A stretch of DNA of 64,000 bases, from contig CABJBF010000004.1 of assembly GCA_902363805.1 (NCBI GenBank), positions 124,001 through 188,000 on the forward strand. The letters are read 5' to 3'. Below are positions 51,804-59,955 of this stretch, in pieces. The translations under genes were made by a program, and so were the position numbers. The notes beneath the pieces were generated by a model. The model did not search any database, was not told the DNA's origin, and saw only the letters and a program-made list of their open reading frames with translations. This stretch comes from Eubacteriaceae bacterium. GTDB taxonomy: Bacteria; Bacillota; Clostridia; Lachnospirales; Lachnospiraceae. The first letter of the stretch is position 1; each line of letters opens with the position of its first letter.

Positions 51804-52909
51804 TATTATCATGTGGCACAGGCGGTGGACATAATGCAGCAGGTGCAGCTATAAAAGAAGAACTAATTAAAAGAGGATATAATGTTAAATTTTTCAATCC
51901 ATATGCTTTAAAAAGTAACAGGCTTGCAAGAGTTATAGACAGGGCATATGTCGGACTTGTACAGAAAGCTCCAAATGTATTTGGAGTTGTGTATAAAATT
52001 GGAAATGCTTACAGAAAACTTCCTTTTCATTCTCCGGTTTATTATGCAAATGGAAGAATTGCAGCAATAATAGAAGATTATATTCAAAAAAACAAATGCG
52101 ACATAATAATTATGCCACATTTGTTCCCGGCAGAAATCATCACTCAAATGAAAAGAAAAGGATATGAACTTCCACCTACAGTTTTTGTTGGAACTGATTA
52201 TACATGTATTCCGTTTACAGAGGAAACAGAATGTGATTATTATGTTATTCCTGCCAAGGATTTGGAAAAAGAATATATTAAGCGTGGGATAAAAAAAGAA
52301 AAATTAAGACCTTTTGGAATTCCGGTTAGAGAGGTATTTGATCATAGCATTAATATTGATGAGGCTAAACTAGAACTTGGACTTAGTGTTAGTAACAGAT
52401 ATATTTTGGTATCAGGCGGAAGCATTGGTGCGGGAAATGTTGAAAAAGTTGTAAAGAATTTATCCGATTATTATGAGAAAACAAATGTAAAATTAATAAT
52501 AATTTGTGGAAATAACAAAAAACTTTTGAATAAACTTAAGGACAAATATAGTGAGAAATGTATTTTAATAGGTCATACGAACGATATTGCAAAATACATG
52601 ATGGCAAGTAATTTAATTATCGGAAAACCCGGTGGGTTGTCTTCTACCGAGGCAGCAGTTGTAGGAAAGCCTTTTATCCATATTACACCTATTCCGGGGT
52701 GCGAAACTTACAACATGAGATATTTTTACAGCAAAGGAATGAGTATTCCGGTTAAAAGAATTACAGAAAAATTTGGAAAGATATGTGATAAAACAATGGA
52801 AGAAGACAATAAAAAGAAAATGATTTGTCAGCAGAAAAATAATATTTCAGCTAATGCACGAATTCTTATTGGTGATATGGCTGATGAATTGTGTAAAATT
52901 AAATTGTAA
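51791..52909 (+). CDS. GT28/MGDG-synthase-like glycosyltransferase
   Basis: A 372-residue GT-B glycosyltransferase. The N-terminal half (ILSCGTGGGHNAAGAAIKEE, FFNPYALKSNRLARVIDRAY, IIMPHLFPAEIITQMKRKG) is that of the MGDG-synthase/processive diacylglycerol glucosyltransferase family; the C-terminal half has the nucleotide-sugar site LIIGKPGGLSSTEAAVVGKPFI, with TPIPGCE. It probably adds hexose to diacylglycerol. The start lies inside the plsY-like gene, 13 nt before its end, with AAGGA upstream, indicating coupled translation. Together the pair could link phosphatidate synthesis and glycolipid formation (inference). A terminator follows. Confidence 0.83.
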   Translation: MDALILSCGTGGGHNAAGAAIKEELIKRGYNVKFFNPYALKSNRLARVIDRAYVGLVQKAPNVFGVVYKIGNAYRKLPFHSPVYYANGRIAAIIEDYIQKNKCDIIIMPHLFPAEIITQMKRKGYELPPTVFVGTDYTCIPFTEETECDYYVIPAKDLEKEYIKRGIKKEKLRPFGIPVREVFDHSINIDEAKLELGLSVSNRYILVSGGSIGAGNVEKVVKNLSDYYEKTNVKLIIICGNNKKLLNKLKDKYSEKCILIGHTNDIAKYMMASNLIIGKPGGLSSTEAAVVGKPFIHITPIPGCETYNMRYFYSKGMSIPVKRITEKFGKICDKTMEEDNKKKMICQQKNNISANARILIGDMADELCKIKL

Positions 52910-52961
52910 TTGGTAGTAAGTTTGTTTAATATCATATCGTATATTTTGCCAATATAATCAT

Positions 52962-53008
52962 AAAAGTCAATGATATTTGAAAAAATCAATTATTGTTGGC
53001 TTTTTTTT
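52962..53008 (+). terminator. Terminator after the glycosyltransferase gene
   Basis: AAAAGTCAATGAT pairs with ATTGTTGGCTTTT (13 bp with G-U pairs), followed by further T. Confidence 0.8.
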
Positions 53009-53072
53009 AAGTTCATTTAAGGTTGGTATTTCACAAGTCTCTTACCACTACTTTTAAATCATAATTAATTCT

Positions 53073-53546
53073 CTATTTTAAAATAAATTCCATCTGTGTT
53101 TCTTTTGGAACCATACCCATTTTTTCATAAAATCTGCGGGCTGTATCGTTGCCTTCCCAAACGTTAAGTGTAACTTCATAACAGCCCATTTTCTTTGCTT
53201 CTTCCTTAACATGCTCAAAAATCTTCTGCCCTTCATGTTTTCTTCTAATATTTTGATCCACACACAAATCATCAATAAATAAAGAATCAAACGGCACCAT
53301 ATTAGTTGAAAATGGCTGTTCCTTCTTTATACAAAAAGCATATCCCATAACACTGTCATTCTCATCTACTGCCACATACACAGGTCTGTTAGCATCATTA
53401 AAAATTTACATTAATTCCTCTTTTGTATATTTTGTTGTTTCACCAATAAAAATGTCCGGTCTGATTTTTGCATGTATATTTAAAACCTGTGTTAGTAATT
53501 TAATTACTGAATCTATATCTTTTTCTTCTGCTAATCTAATGTTCAT
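53073..53546 (-). pseudogene. GNAT acetyltransferase gene with an in-frame stop
   Basis: On the minus strand a good start (AAAGGAGAA before ATG 53546) reads MNIRLAEEKDIDSVIKLLTQ, then TKYTKEELM, and meets TAA at 53408-53406. The same frame continues at once as IFNDANRPVYVAVDENDSVM and through the GNAT motif A (FIDDLCVDQNIRRKHEGQKI) to ETQMEFILK. So one nonsense codon at position 47 interrupts an otherwise whole gene of about 157 codons. The common form in relatives would be EEL(I/M)xIF, so a single substitution explains it. The C-terminal part might still be made from an internal start. Confidence 0.8.
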
Positions 53547-53581
53547 TTATATTCTCCTTTGCTGTCATATAACATTTCTTC

Positions 53582-54064
53582 TTATCCCTGAATAACAAGT
53601 GCCACTGCACAACCGATAACAGCAATTATTCCAACTGAAGTTACTCTTTTAAGTCCGAATCTTTCTTCTAATGTTGCAACAGGTGCTTCATATAAGTTGA
53701 TTAATGAACTCATACTTGCAAACAACACACATATGTAGAAAATAATGCCAACGATTTTCCCCCCCCCGGCATTCCGTTAAATATATTTGTACCCTTCCGT
53801 TGCTCCCGGTAATGTGAAAATATAAATTCCCAAACCTAAAAATAATACAAATAAAAGTGGCATCATTATTTTGTTGGCTCGCTCAATTCCTGCTGCAATA
53901 CCAAATGCCATAATTACTGCTGTTACTATCATGGCAACTACAAGCCAACTATTATTACCAAACTTTGTTGCTGTACTTCCAAATATTTCCCATACCTACG
54001 GCTGAGCCTATGCAAGCAATGACAAAGCCGGTTCTGCTTTTAAAAGCATCCCTCTTTTTTCCAT
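53582..54064 (-). pseudogene. Remnant of an NSS-family sodium-dependent transporter
   Basis: On the minus strand: MEKR from ATG 54064, then after a frameshift DAFKSRTGFVIACIGSAVGM and GNIW (the NSS start), followed by a deletion to GIERANKIMMPLLFVLFLGL, then GIYIFTLPGATEGYKYI with a stop, then a run of nine G (53759-53767) and ASMSSLINLYEAPVATLEER onward. NSS genes are normally about 1.3 kb; only about 0.48 kb remains, with at least two deletions and two frameshifts. Not functional. The neutral amino-acid or related substrate is unknown. Confidence 0.8.
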
Positions 54065-54242
54065 AATTAATATATCCTTCCTTTTTGTGCTTTTCGCACT
54101 GTAAGGTCTATCATACCATATTATAGAATATATATATATTTAATCAGGAATAATAAAATGTGGATATATCTATTTAATAATAGGCATATCTTCTTAATTA
54201 AATGCAACTATTAGAGTATATCTTTTCAATAGAAGAGAAACT

Positions 54243-55130
54243 CTAACAGGAACATATTTCATTTTTTAATTTTCGTGCTGCAGAATTAAGTGGATGCTGG
54301 CAATCATGCACAATACATATTTCTCTATTAGGAATTTTTTCTTTTAAAGAAATCTCAACAATTTCGTTTTTCTCAATACTTTCTCTTGCCATAGGTTCAG
54401 GAACAAATGCAATTCCTAAATCTGACTTTACCAAAGGAATAATCTGGTCTGTAGTTGCCACCTCCGTGTCAGGATTAAGTTCAATACCATGTTTTAAAAA
54501 TATCTTATTATAAAAATCGTATGTAGTAGTTTCCTGCCCCAAACTAATTAATGGATAGTCTTTAAGATTTTTTAAAGAAATATTGTCATCTTTTATATGC
54601 TCAAAATCAGTTCCACCTATTAATATTTCCTTAAATGAACATAAGATTGTTTTTTCTAAAGGCGACTTAACCTTTACAGGTGTTGATACAACTGCAAAAT
54701 CTATCTTGCCACTTTTCACAGCCTCAATTGCCTGTGGCGTTGAATGGTTATATATTTTTAGTCTTACTTTTGGATACATTTTGTGAAAGGATTTTAGAAT
54801 ATCTAATAAAAATATATTTAAGGCAGTTTCGCTTGCTCCAATAGAAATACTTCCCTGAAAAATTCCTTCATCGTCAGCCAGTTCTTCCTCTGCCTCTAAA
54901 AGTTGTGCCATAGCAATTGACACATGTTCATATAAACGCTTTCCTTCCTGTGTAAGCTGCACACCTCTGTTCGTTCTAACAAATAAAGTGCTGTTAATCT
55001 GTTGTTCCAAACAATTCATTGCTCTTGTAACATTAGGCTGACTGTTACCTAATGCCTGAGCTGCTCTTGTAAAATTCTCATATTTAGCAACATAATAAAA
55101 AATTTTATAATAATCTAAATTTACATTCAT
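54243..55130 (-). CDS. LysR-family transcriptional regulator
   Basis: A 295-residue regulator. The N-terminal winged helix-turn-helix is NVNLDYYKIFYYVAKYENFTRAAQALGNSQPNVTRAMNCLEQQINSTLF in outline (residues 2-50), followed by the effector-binding domain (GSISIGASETALNIFLLDIL, VVSTPVKVKSPLEK, SLGQETTTYDFY, VKSDLGIAFVPEPMA). It is divergent from the 55250-57338 pair, the usual layout for a LysR protein controlling its neighbours; the inducer may be the amino acid exported by the ThrE-type protein (inference). AAGGAG precedes the ATG at 55130 on the minus strand. On its other side is a decayed transporter. Confidence 0.88.
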   Translation of the reverse strand: MNVNLDYYKIFYYVAKYENFTRAAQALGNSQPNVTRAMNCLEQQINSTLFVRTNRGVQLTQEGKRLYEHVSIAMAQLLEAEEELADDEGIFQGSISIGASETALNIFLLDILKSFHKMYPKVRLKIYNHSTPQAIEAVKSGKIDFAVVSTPVKVKSPLEKTILCSFKEILIGGTDFEHIKDDNISLKNLKDYPLISLGQETTTYDFYNKIFLKHGIELNPDTEVATTDQIIPLVKSDLGIAFVPEPMARESIEKNEIVEISLKEKIPNREICIVHDCQHPLNSAARKLKNEICSC

Positions 55131-55249
55131 GGCATTCTCCTTGGCATATTAATTACTTATTGCTATCATATCAATTTTGATTTTTACTTATTTCTATAAT
55201 CATAGTATAATTTAGCCGAATGAAATTTTCAAGAAAGGGTGTGAGTTGT

Positions 55250-56011
55250 ATGAGAGAAGGAACAATTTTTCCAAGAGAAGAAAAAACAGAAGTGTTATTT
55301 CAGAAAATTCTTGATGATCCCTGGGCATGCGAAAAACTTCAGGAAACATTTTGCAATTATCTTTTTTGCGATGATGAAATCGATAGCTATTTATCTCCAT
55401 TAGAATTCTCACAGGCATTATTCAATGCATATCACAATAGAGATTTATCAGCCTTTTTGATGGCTATTTGTGAAAATACTATATTTGATTTACTTAGAAA
55501 TTCATATCTGATTCCATATAGATTTAATGCTGACGGAATAGAAAATCCTGTAATTATGACCGACGATAATGGATTATTACTTCCAAAGTATAAATCAAAA
55601 GTTCACGAAAAAGACTACAATCATTTTCATGAAATATATAAAAAATTAAATAACAATAAAAAAATATATCTTGCAAAAGCATATAGATATAATCATAAAT
55701 ACACTTCAGACAATATGGAAATGAAGCAGCAGATTCTTGAAAAAAATACAGGTATATTAATTATTAGAGAATTGCCTGACACTGTAACAGCTAACAAAAC
55801 TGAAGCCGAAGCCTATTCAGCAGTTTGGGACTTAATGATTGAACTTGAAAAGAATCTCCCTATGGCATTTGTTTTTTATGGTCAGGACTCACTTGTAGAA
55901 AATAATAAAAGATATGATGAAATTGGAATATTTCTTCCAAATTCCATCTTTTTAAAACATTTAGAAAAACATGTAGCGAAAGCAGAGGCGATTATATATG
56001 CCAACAAATAA
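55250..56011 (+). CDS. Unknown protein preceding the ThrE-type exporter
   Basis: About 253 residues, soluble, no signal peptide. It begins MREGTIFPREEKTEVLFQKI; the middle has FNADGIENPVIMTDDNGLLLP and the C-terminus AEAIIYANK. It resembles no family I can name. The strand pattern in the second half (KNTGILIIRELPDTVTANKT, then LPMAFVFYGQDSLVENNKRY) suggests an alpha/beta fold. The ATG at 55250 follows AAAGGGTGTGAG; an earlier in-frame ATG at 55220 lacks a site. It overlaps the exporter gene by 14 nt, so the two are coupled. Confidence 0.65.
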   Translation: MREGTIFPREEKTEVLFQKILDDPWACEKLQETFCNYLFCDDEIDSYLSPLEFSQALFNAYHNRDLSAFLMAICENTIFDLLRNSYLIPYRFNADGIENPVIMTDDNGLLLPKYKSKVHEKDYNHFHEIYKKLNNNKKIYLAKAYRYNHKYTSDNMEMKQQILEKNTGILIIRELPDTVTANKTEAEAYSAVWDLMIELEKNLPMAFVFYGQDSLVENNKRYDEIGIFLPNSIFLKHLEKHVAKAEAIIYANK

Positions 56012-57338
56012 TTACATTGATATTATGGAAAAAAACCATATGGAAATTCCATGGCATGATTATACCGGTGATGACAGTAATACATTAATTAAAGAGTCAG
56101 GTTTGATTGAAAAAGCATCTGTTATTGGCAGAGTTGGTTTAATTATGCTTTCCTGTGGCACAGGTGCATGGCGTGTAAGAACTTCAATGAACAGACTTTC
56201 AAAGGAACTTCATGTTACATGTACAGTTGATGTTGGACTTATGTCCATTGAATTTAACTGTTTTGATGGAAAAGACTGTGTTTCACAGTCTCTTAGTATA
56301 TCTAACACAGGGGTTAATACTTCAAAGCTTTACAGAATGGAACAATTTGTTGACAACTTTCCAAAGGAAGACGCCCATTTGACCGGTGAAGAAATTCACA
56401 AACGACTTGATGAAATAGAGAAAATTCATACATTGTATTCTCCTGTTAAATTAGGTCTTGCTGCAGCTTTTGCCTGTTGTGGTTTTACATTTCTTCTTGG
56501 AGGCGGGCCAATTGAAATGCTTTTTGCGTTTATTGCAGCCGGTGTTGGAAATATTGTCCGTACAAAGCTTATAAAACATCATTTTACATTATTTTTTAAT
56601 ATAGCAGCATCGATTTCAATCGCATGTTTGGTTTATGCCATTTGTTTTAATGTTGCTGAGTCTGTGCTTGGTATTGCCCATGTACATGAAGCCGGATATA
56701 TATGCTCCATGTTATTTATAATTCCCGGCTTTCCATTTATAACAAGCGGTATTGACCTTGCTAAGCTAGATTTACGTTCAGGTCTTGAACGATTAACATA
56801 CTCAATAATAATTATATTAGTAGCAACAATGTTTGCCTGGATTATGGCACTTCTGTTAAAGCTACAGCCACAGGATTTCACAACAATACACATGAGTAAA
56901 ATTTTACTATTAGTATTAAGAATAATAACAAGTTTTTGTGGTGTATTTGGTTTCTCAATTATGTTTAACAGTTCTATGCCAATGGCTACAACAGCCGCCT
57001 GTATTGGTGCAGTTGCAAACACACTCCGTTTAGAACTTATAGATTTTACACACATGCCTTACTCTATGGCAGCTTTTATTGGTGCCCTAACAGCCGGGCT
57101 TATTGCTTCTTTCATAAAAAGCAATAATGGATATCCACGAATATCCCTTACCGTTCCTTCCATTGTAATTATGGTTCCGGGACTCTATTTATACAGAGCA
57201 ATTTACAATTTTGGCATTATGTCACTTACGGAAGCTGTCTCATGGTTCTCATTAGCTATTATGATTATTATGGCTCTTCCATTAGGATTAATTTTTGCCA
57301 GAATATTAACTGATAAAACTTTCCGTTACTGCACGTAA
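55998..57338 (+). CDS. ThrE-family threonine/serine exporter
   Basis: A 446-residue membrane protein with the ThrE layout in one chain. The N-terminal soluble DUF1212-like part (about 25-140: IGRVGLIMLSCGTGAWRVRTSMNRL, EFNCFDGKDC) is followed by about ten membrane segments, with the second DUF3815-like block from about residue 300 (VFGFSIMFNSSMPMATTAACIGAVANTLR). The motif GTGAWRVR holds the conserved Gly-Thr-(G/S)-A-x-R of the family. In Corynebacterium, ThrE expels threonine and serine. Here it is coupled to an unknown gene and divergent from LysR. The start at 55998 lies inside the preceding gene. Confidence 0.88.
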   Translation: MPTNNYIDIMEKNHMEIPWHDYTGDDSNTLIKESGLIEKASVIGRVGLIMLSCGTGAWRVRTSMNRLSKELHVTCTVDVGLMSIEFNCFDGKDCVSQSLSISNTGVNTSKLYRMEQFVDNFPKEDAHLTGEEIHKRLDEIEKIHTLYSPVKLGLAAAFACCGFTFLLGGGPIEMLFAFIAAGVGNIVRTKLIKHHFTLFFNIAASISIACLVYAICFNVAESVLGIAHVHEAGYICSMLFIIPGFPFITSGIDLAKLDLRSGLERLTYSIIIILVATMFAWIMALLLKLQPQDFTTIHMSKILLLVLRIITSFCGVFGFSIMFNSSMPMATTAACIGAVANTLRLELIDFTHMPYSMAAFIGALTAGLIASFIKSNNGYPRISLTVPSIVIMVPGLYLYRAIYNFGIMSLTEAVSWFSLAIMIIMALPLGLIFARILTDKTFRYCT

Positions 57339-57443
57339 CGGTGTGTTTAAAACATAGATTGGCTTTTCTTTTTTTCAGTCAATATTTTATTCACAAAGCG
57401 ATGTGCTTTACTATATTCTATGAAACTTGTGGAGGAAATATAA

Positions 57444-57761
57444 ATGAATTACAAAACACATGGGCAAATGTCTGAATCTATCCTAACTGCCGCGTTCCTT
57501 TCAATATCAGGCGGTTTACAGGATGCCTACACATATTTATTTAGAGGCAAAGTTTTTGCAAATGCCCAAACAGGTAACATTGTTCTTTTAAGTCAAAATA
57601 TTATGGAAAGGAATTGGCACCTGGTAATTCATTAAATGATTCCACTTGTTTCTTTTGCAATTGGGATTGTTGCAGCAGAAATTATTAGAACCAAGTTCCA
57701 ACGAGTTCAGCAAATACATTGGCGCCAATTAGTTCTTATAATAGAAAGCTTGGAATCTTAA
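57444..57761 (+). pseudogene. DUF1275 (YoaK-like) membrane gene remnant
   Basis: From ATG 57444 (GGAGG upstream): ILTAAFLSISGGLQDAYTYL, FRGKVFANAQTGNIVLLSQN and NWHLVIH, then TAA at 57633-57635; the same frame goes on as MIPLVSFAIGIVAAEIIRTK and IHWRQLVLIIESLE before stopping at 57761. GGxxDAxxxLxxxxVFxxxxTGNxVxL is the DUF1275 signature. The family is about 220-230 residues; here a nonsense codon lies at position 64 and the C-terminal half is lost, so it is not functional. Confidence 0.8.
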
Positions 57762-57800
57762 ATGTATAGCGAATTATATTATAAAAATTTACTTCAAATA

Positions 57801-57838
57801 AAAAACGGAATTGGAAAAATCCAACTCTGTTTTTATTT
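57801..57838. terminator. Bidirectional terminator
   Basis: AAAAACGGAATTGGA pairs with TCCAACTCTGTTTTT around AAAA, with a T-run on the plus strand and a matching A-run on the other side. It separates the DUF1275 remnant from the convergent small gene at 57841. Confidence 0.8.
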
Positions 57839-57840
57839 GA

Positions 57841-58041
57841 TTAAACAACGTTCTTGATTTTAGACCATTTGCCATAAATCTTTTTACCATTTACAGTAGT
57901 TCCGTCATCTGATAAAACAATAGAAGTTTCAGTCCCAGTAGTATCAGCATAAACTGATTTTAGATTAATACATCCAATTCCCAAAGAAACTATATTTAAT
58001 GATAATATTGTTGATAAAATTAATTTGTCTGATTGTTTCAT
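57841..58041 (-). CDS. Short secreted protein, 66 residues
   Basis: MKQSDKLILSTILSLNIVSL begins a clear signal peptide, with probable cleavage after VYA (residues 30-32). Only about 34 residues remain after it: ETSIVLSDDGTTVNGKKIYG, then WSKIKNVV. The ribosome binding site AAAGGAGG 9 nt before ATG is strong, so translation is likely. The mature part looks like the opening of larger Lachnospiraceae surface proteins (SDDGTTVNGKKI is a common start of carbohydrate-binding-like domains), so this may be the stump of a longer gene or a genuine small secreted peptide. Confidence 0.6.
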   Translation of the reverse strand: MKQSDKLILSTILSLNIVSLGIGCINLKSVYADTTGTETSIVLSDDGTTVNGKKIYGKWSKIKNVV

Positions 58042-58125
58042 ATAACAAATCCTCCTTTTAATATTTTAATTGTTGTACATATAATAGAATGCGAAACTAA
58101 AATGAACTTTAAATGGCAGTCGGTG

Positions 58126-58154
58126 TTGAAAAATAATCTAAATTTAATTAAAAT
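58126..58154 (+). promoter_or_regulatory. Possible promoter of the HAD gene
   Basis: TTGAAA, 17-nt spacer, TAAAAT. The sequence is AT-rich, so chance matches are likely; the leader would be about 110 nt. Confidence 0.35.
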
Positions 58155-58272
58155 TTATTGTGTAATAACAGATAAAAAATAAAATGAGTAAGGTTAATTT
58201 TTTATAATAAATATTTTAGGTGGTTAATCCGATTAAAAAAGAAAATACATATTAGAAGAGGAGTAGAAAATT

Positions 58273-58932
58273 ATGAATAAGGGAATAATATTTGATGTAG
58301 ACGGAACAATTTTAGATTCAATGAAAATCTGGATGGATGCAGGAAAAATATATTTGGATAAGTTTGGAATTGAGGAAAAAGAAAATATTGCAGAGGTTTT
58401 ATTTGATTTAACGATGGCTGAAGGTGCAAAATACATAAAAGAAACATATAAATTGGATAAAACTATACAGGAAATTATTGATGGAATAAACAGTGTTGTA
58501 TATGAATTTTATGAAAATGAAGCAATGCCAAAGGATGGAGTGTTGGAATTTATAGAGTATTTATATGAAAATAAAATTCCAATGACAGTTGCAACATCTA
58601 CAGACCGACCAATGATTGAAGCAGCTTTTAAGAGATTAGGTTTGGAAAAATATTTTAAGAAGATATTTACAACAACAGAGGTTGGAAAGGGAAAAGACAA
58701 TCCGTTAATATTTGAAAAAGCAATGGAAGAAATGAAAAGTGATAAAGCAGGTACATGGCTTATGGACGATGCATTTTATTCATTGAATACAGCTTATAAT
58801 AATGGAATTAATACAGTTGGAATATATGATGATTCTAGCAAATTGCATCAGGAAAAGGTTAAATCAGTATCTACAATCTATATTAAAGATTGGACTCAGG
58901 TAAAACAGTTAATTGCTGATATGAAATTGTAA
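58273..58932 (+). CDS. HAD-family phosphatase (beta-phosphoglucomutase-like)
   Basis: A 219-residue haloacid-dehalogenase hydrolase. Motif I GIIFDVDGTILDSMKIW carries the nucleophile Asp9 and acid/base Asp11; motif II is TVATSTDRP; motif III is Lys in GKGKDNPLIFEKA; motif IV is TWLMDDAFYSL, with an Asp pair (DD). A small helical cap lies after motif I (about 16-80), which fits the PGMB/phosphoglycolate class. The substrate is unknown. GAGGAGTAG precedes ATG. A palindromic element acting as terminator follows. Confidence 0.87.
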   Translation: MNKGIIFDVDGTILDSMKIWMDAGKIYLDKFGIEEKENIAEVLFDLTMAEGAKYIKETYKLDKTIQEIIDGINSVVYEFYENEAMPKDGVLEFIEYLYENKIPMTVATSTDRPMIEAAFKRLGLEKYFKKIFTTTEVGKGKDNPLIFEKAMEEMKSDKAGTWLMDDAFYSLNTAYNNGINTVGIYDDSSKLHQEKVKSVSTIYIKDWTQVKQLIADMKL

Positions 58933-59014
58933 AGCATATGAACATAAACTTATAAGCTAAATAACAATAATATATATAGATGATGTATAATTATTTATGA
59001 TAATAATAAAATAC

Positions 59015-59133
59015 AACTCCCACATATGGATTTTTTGTGTGCTAGAGATATTAACTTAAGTGCATTTGCAACTGCGTGCGTTATTAAGTTAATACCTCAA
59101 ATCTGCACAATTTAAAACCTATATGTGGGAGTT
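59015..59133 (+). repeat. Nested palindromic element, terminator-like (copy 1)
   Basis: Outer arms AACTCCCACATATGG (59015-59029) and the complement at 59118-59133 (CCTATATGTGGGAGTT with one bulge) end in TTTTTC. Inner arms GAGATATTAACTTAA (59045-59059) and TTAAGTTAATACCTC (59084-59098) pair with one mismatch. A second element with the same outer (CCCACA.AT) and inner (TATTAACT) words lies at 62234-62455. It closes the HAD transcript and stands before the ABC gene pair. Confidence 0.7.
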
Positions 59134-59137
59134 TTTC

Positions 59138-59165
59138 TTGATTTCTATGAAAAAGAATGTATAAT
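59138..59165 (+). promoter_or_regulatory. Probable promoter of the ABC gene pair
   Basis: TTGATT, 16-nt spacer, TATAAT, directly after the palindromic element. The leader is about 77 nt. Confidence 0.5.
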
Positions 59166-59248
59166 CATAAATAAATAGGTAGCAATGACTAACTACAGTT
59201 AGAAATGTACAACACAATAGATTAATAAAAAAATAGAGAGGAGTAAAT

Positions 59249-59947
59249 ATGTTTTTAGAAAGCAAGGACATAAAAAAGAGTTTTGGAGACGATAAAAATA
59301 AGACAGAAGTGTTAAAAGGAATTAATTTTTCCGCACAAAAAGGTGATATTTGTGTACTGTTAGGACCTTCCGGTTCAGGTAAATCAACACTTTTGAATAT
59401 TATTGGTGGAATAGACGAGGCAGATAGTGGAACTATAACAGTTAATGGAGAGGTTATTCAGGACATGAATGAAAAATCTCTTACACAATACAGAAGAAAG
59501 CACTTAGGATATGTATTTCAAATGTATAATCTTATACCGAATTTGAATGTAAAAGAGAACATAGAAGTAGGAGCATATTTGAGTGATAATCCATTAGACA
59601 TAGATGATTTGCTGAAAACGTTAGGCCTTTATGAACATAGACATAAATTGCCAAATCAGTTGTCAGGAGGTCAGCAGCAGAGAACATCAATTGGAAGAGC
59701 AATTGTAAAAAATCCAAGTATTTTACTTTGCGATGAACCTACAGGAGCGCTTGATTATAATACTTCTAAAGAAATACTAAAGCTGATTGAGGATGTTAAT
59801 CATAAATATGGTAATACGGTAATTATGGTTACACATAACGACGCAATAAAAAATATGGCAGACAGGGTTATAAAATTGAGAGACGGACAAATCAGAAAAG
59901 ATTACGTTAATGAAGAAAAAATTCCTGCTATGGAATTAGAGTGGTAG
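59249..59947 (+). CDS. ABC transporter ATP-binding protein, MacB/LolD type
   Basis: A 232-residue ATPase. Walker A is GPSGSGKSTLLNIIGG, the Q-loop FQMYNLIPNLNVKENIE, the signature LSGGQQQRTSIGRAIV, Walker B ILLCDEPTGALDYNTSKE, and the H-loop VTHN. The NLIPNLNVxEN and DEPTGALD forms are those of the MacB/LolD/FtsE group, which works with FtsX-like permeases by mechanotransmission instead of classic transport. AGAGAGGAG precedes ATG. The permease gene starts 8 nt after the stop, with GGAGGT. Confidence 0.92.
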   Translation: MFLESKDIKKSFGDDKNKTEVLKGINFSAQKGDICVLLGPSGSGKSTLLNIIGGIDEADSGTITVNGEVIQDMNEKSLTQYRRKHLGYVFQMYNLIPNLNVKENIEVGAYLSDNPLDIDDLLKTLGLYEHRHKLPNQLSGGQQQRTSIGRAIVKNPSILLCDEPTGALDYNTSKEILKLIEDVNHKYGNTVIMVTHNDAIKNMADRVIKLRDGQIRKDYVNEEKIPAMELEW

Positions 59948-59955
59948 GAGGTTGT

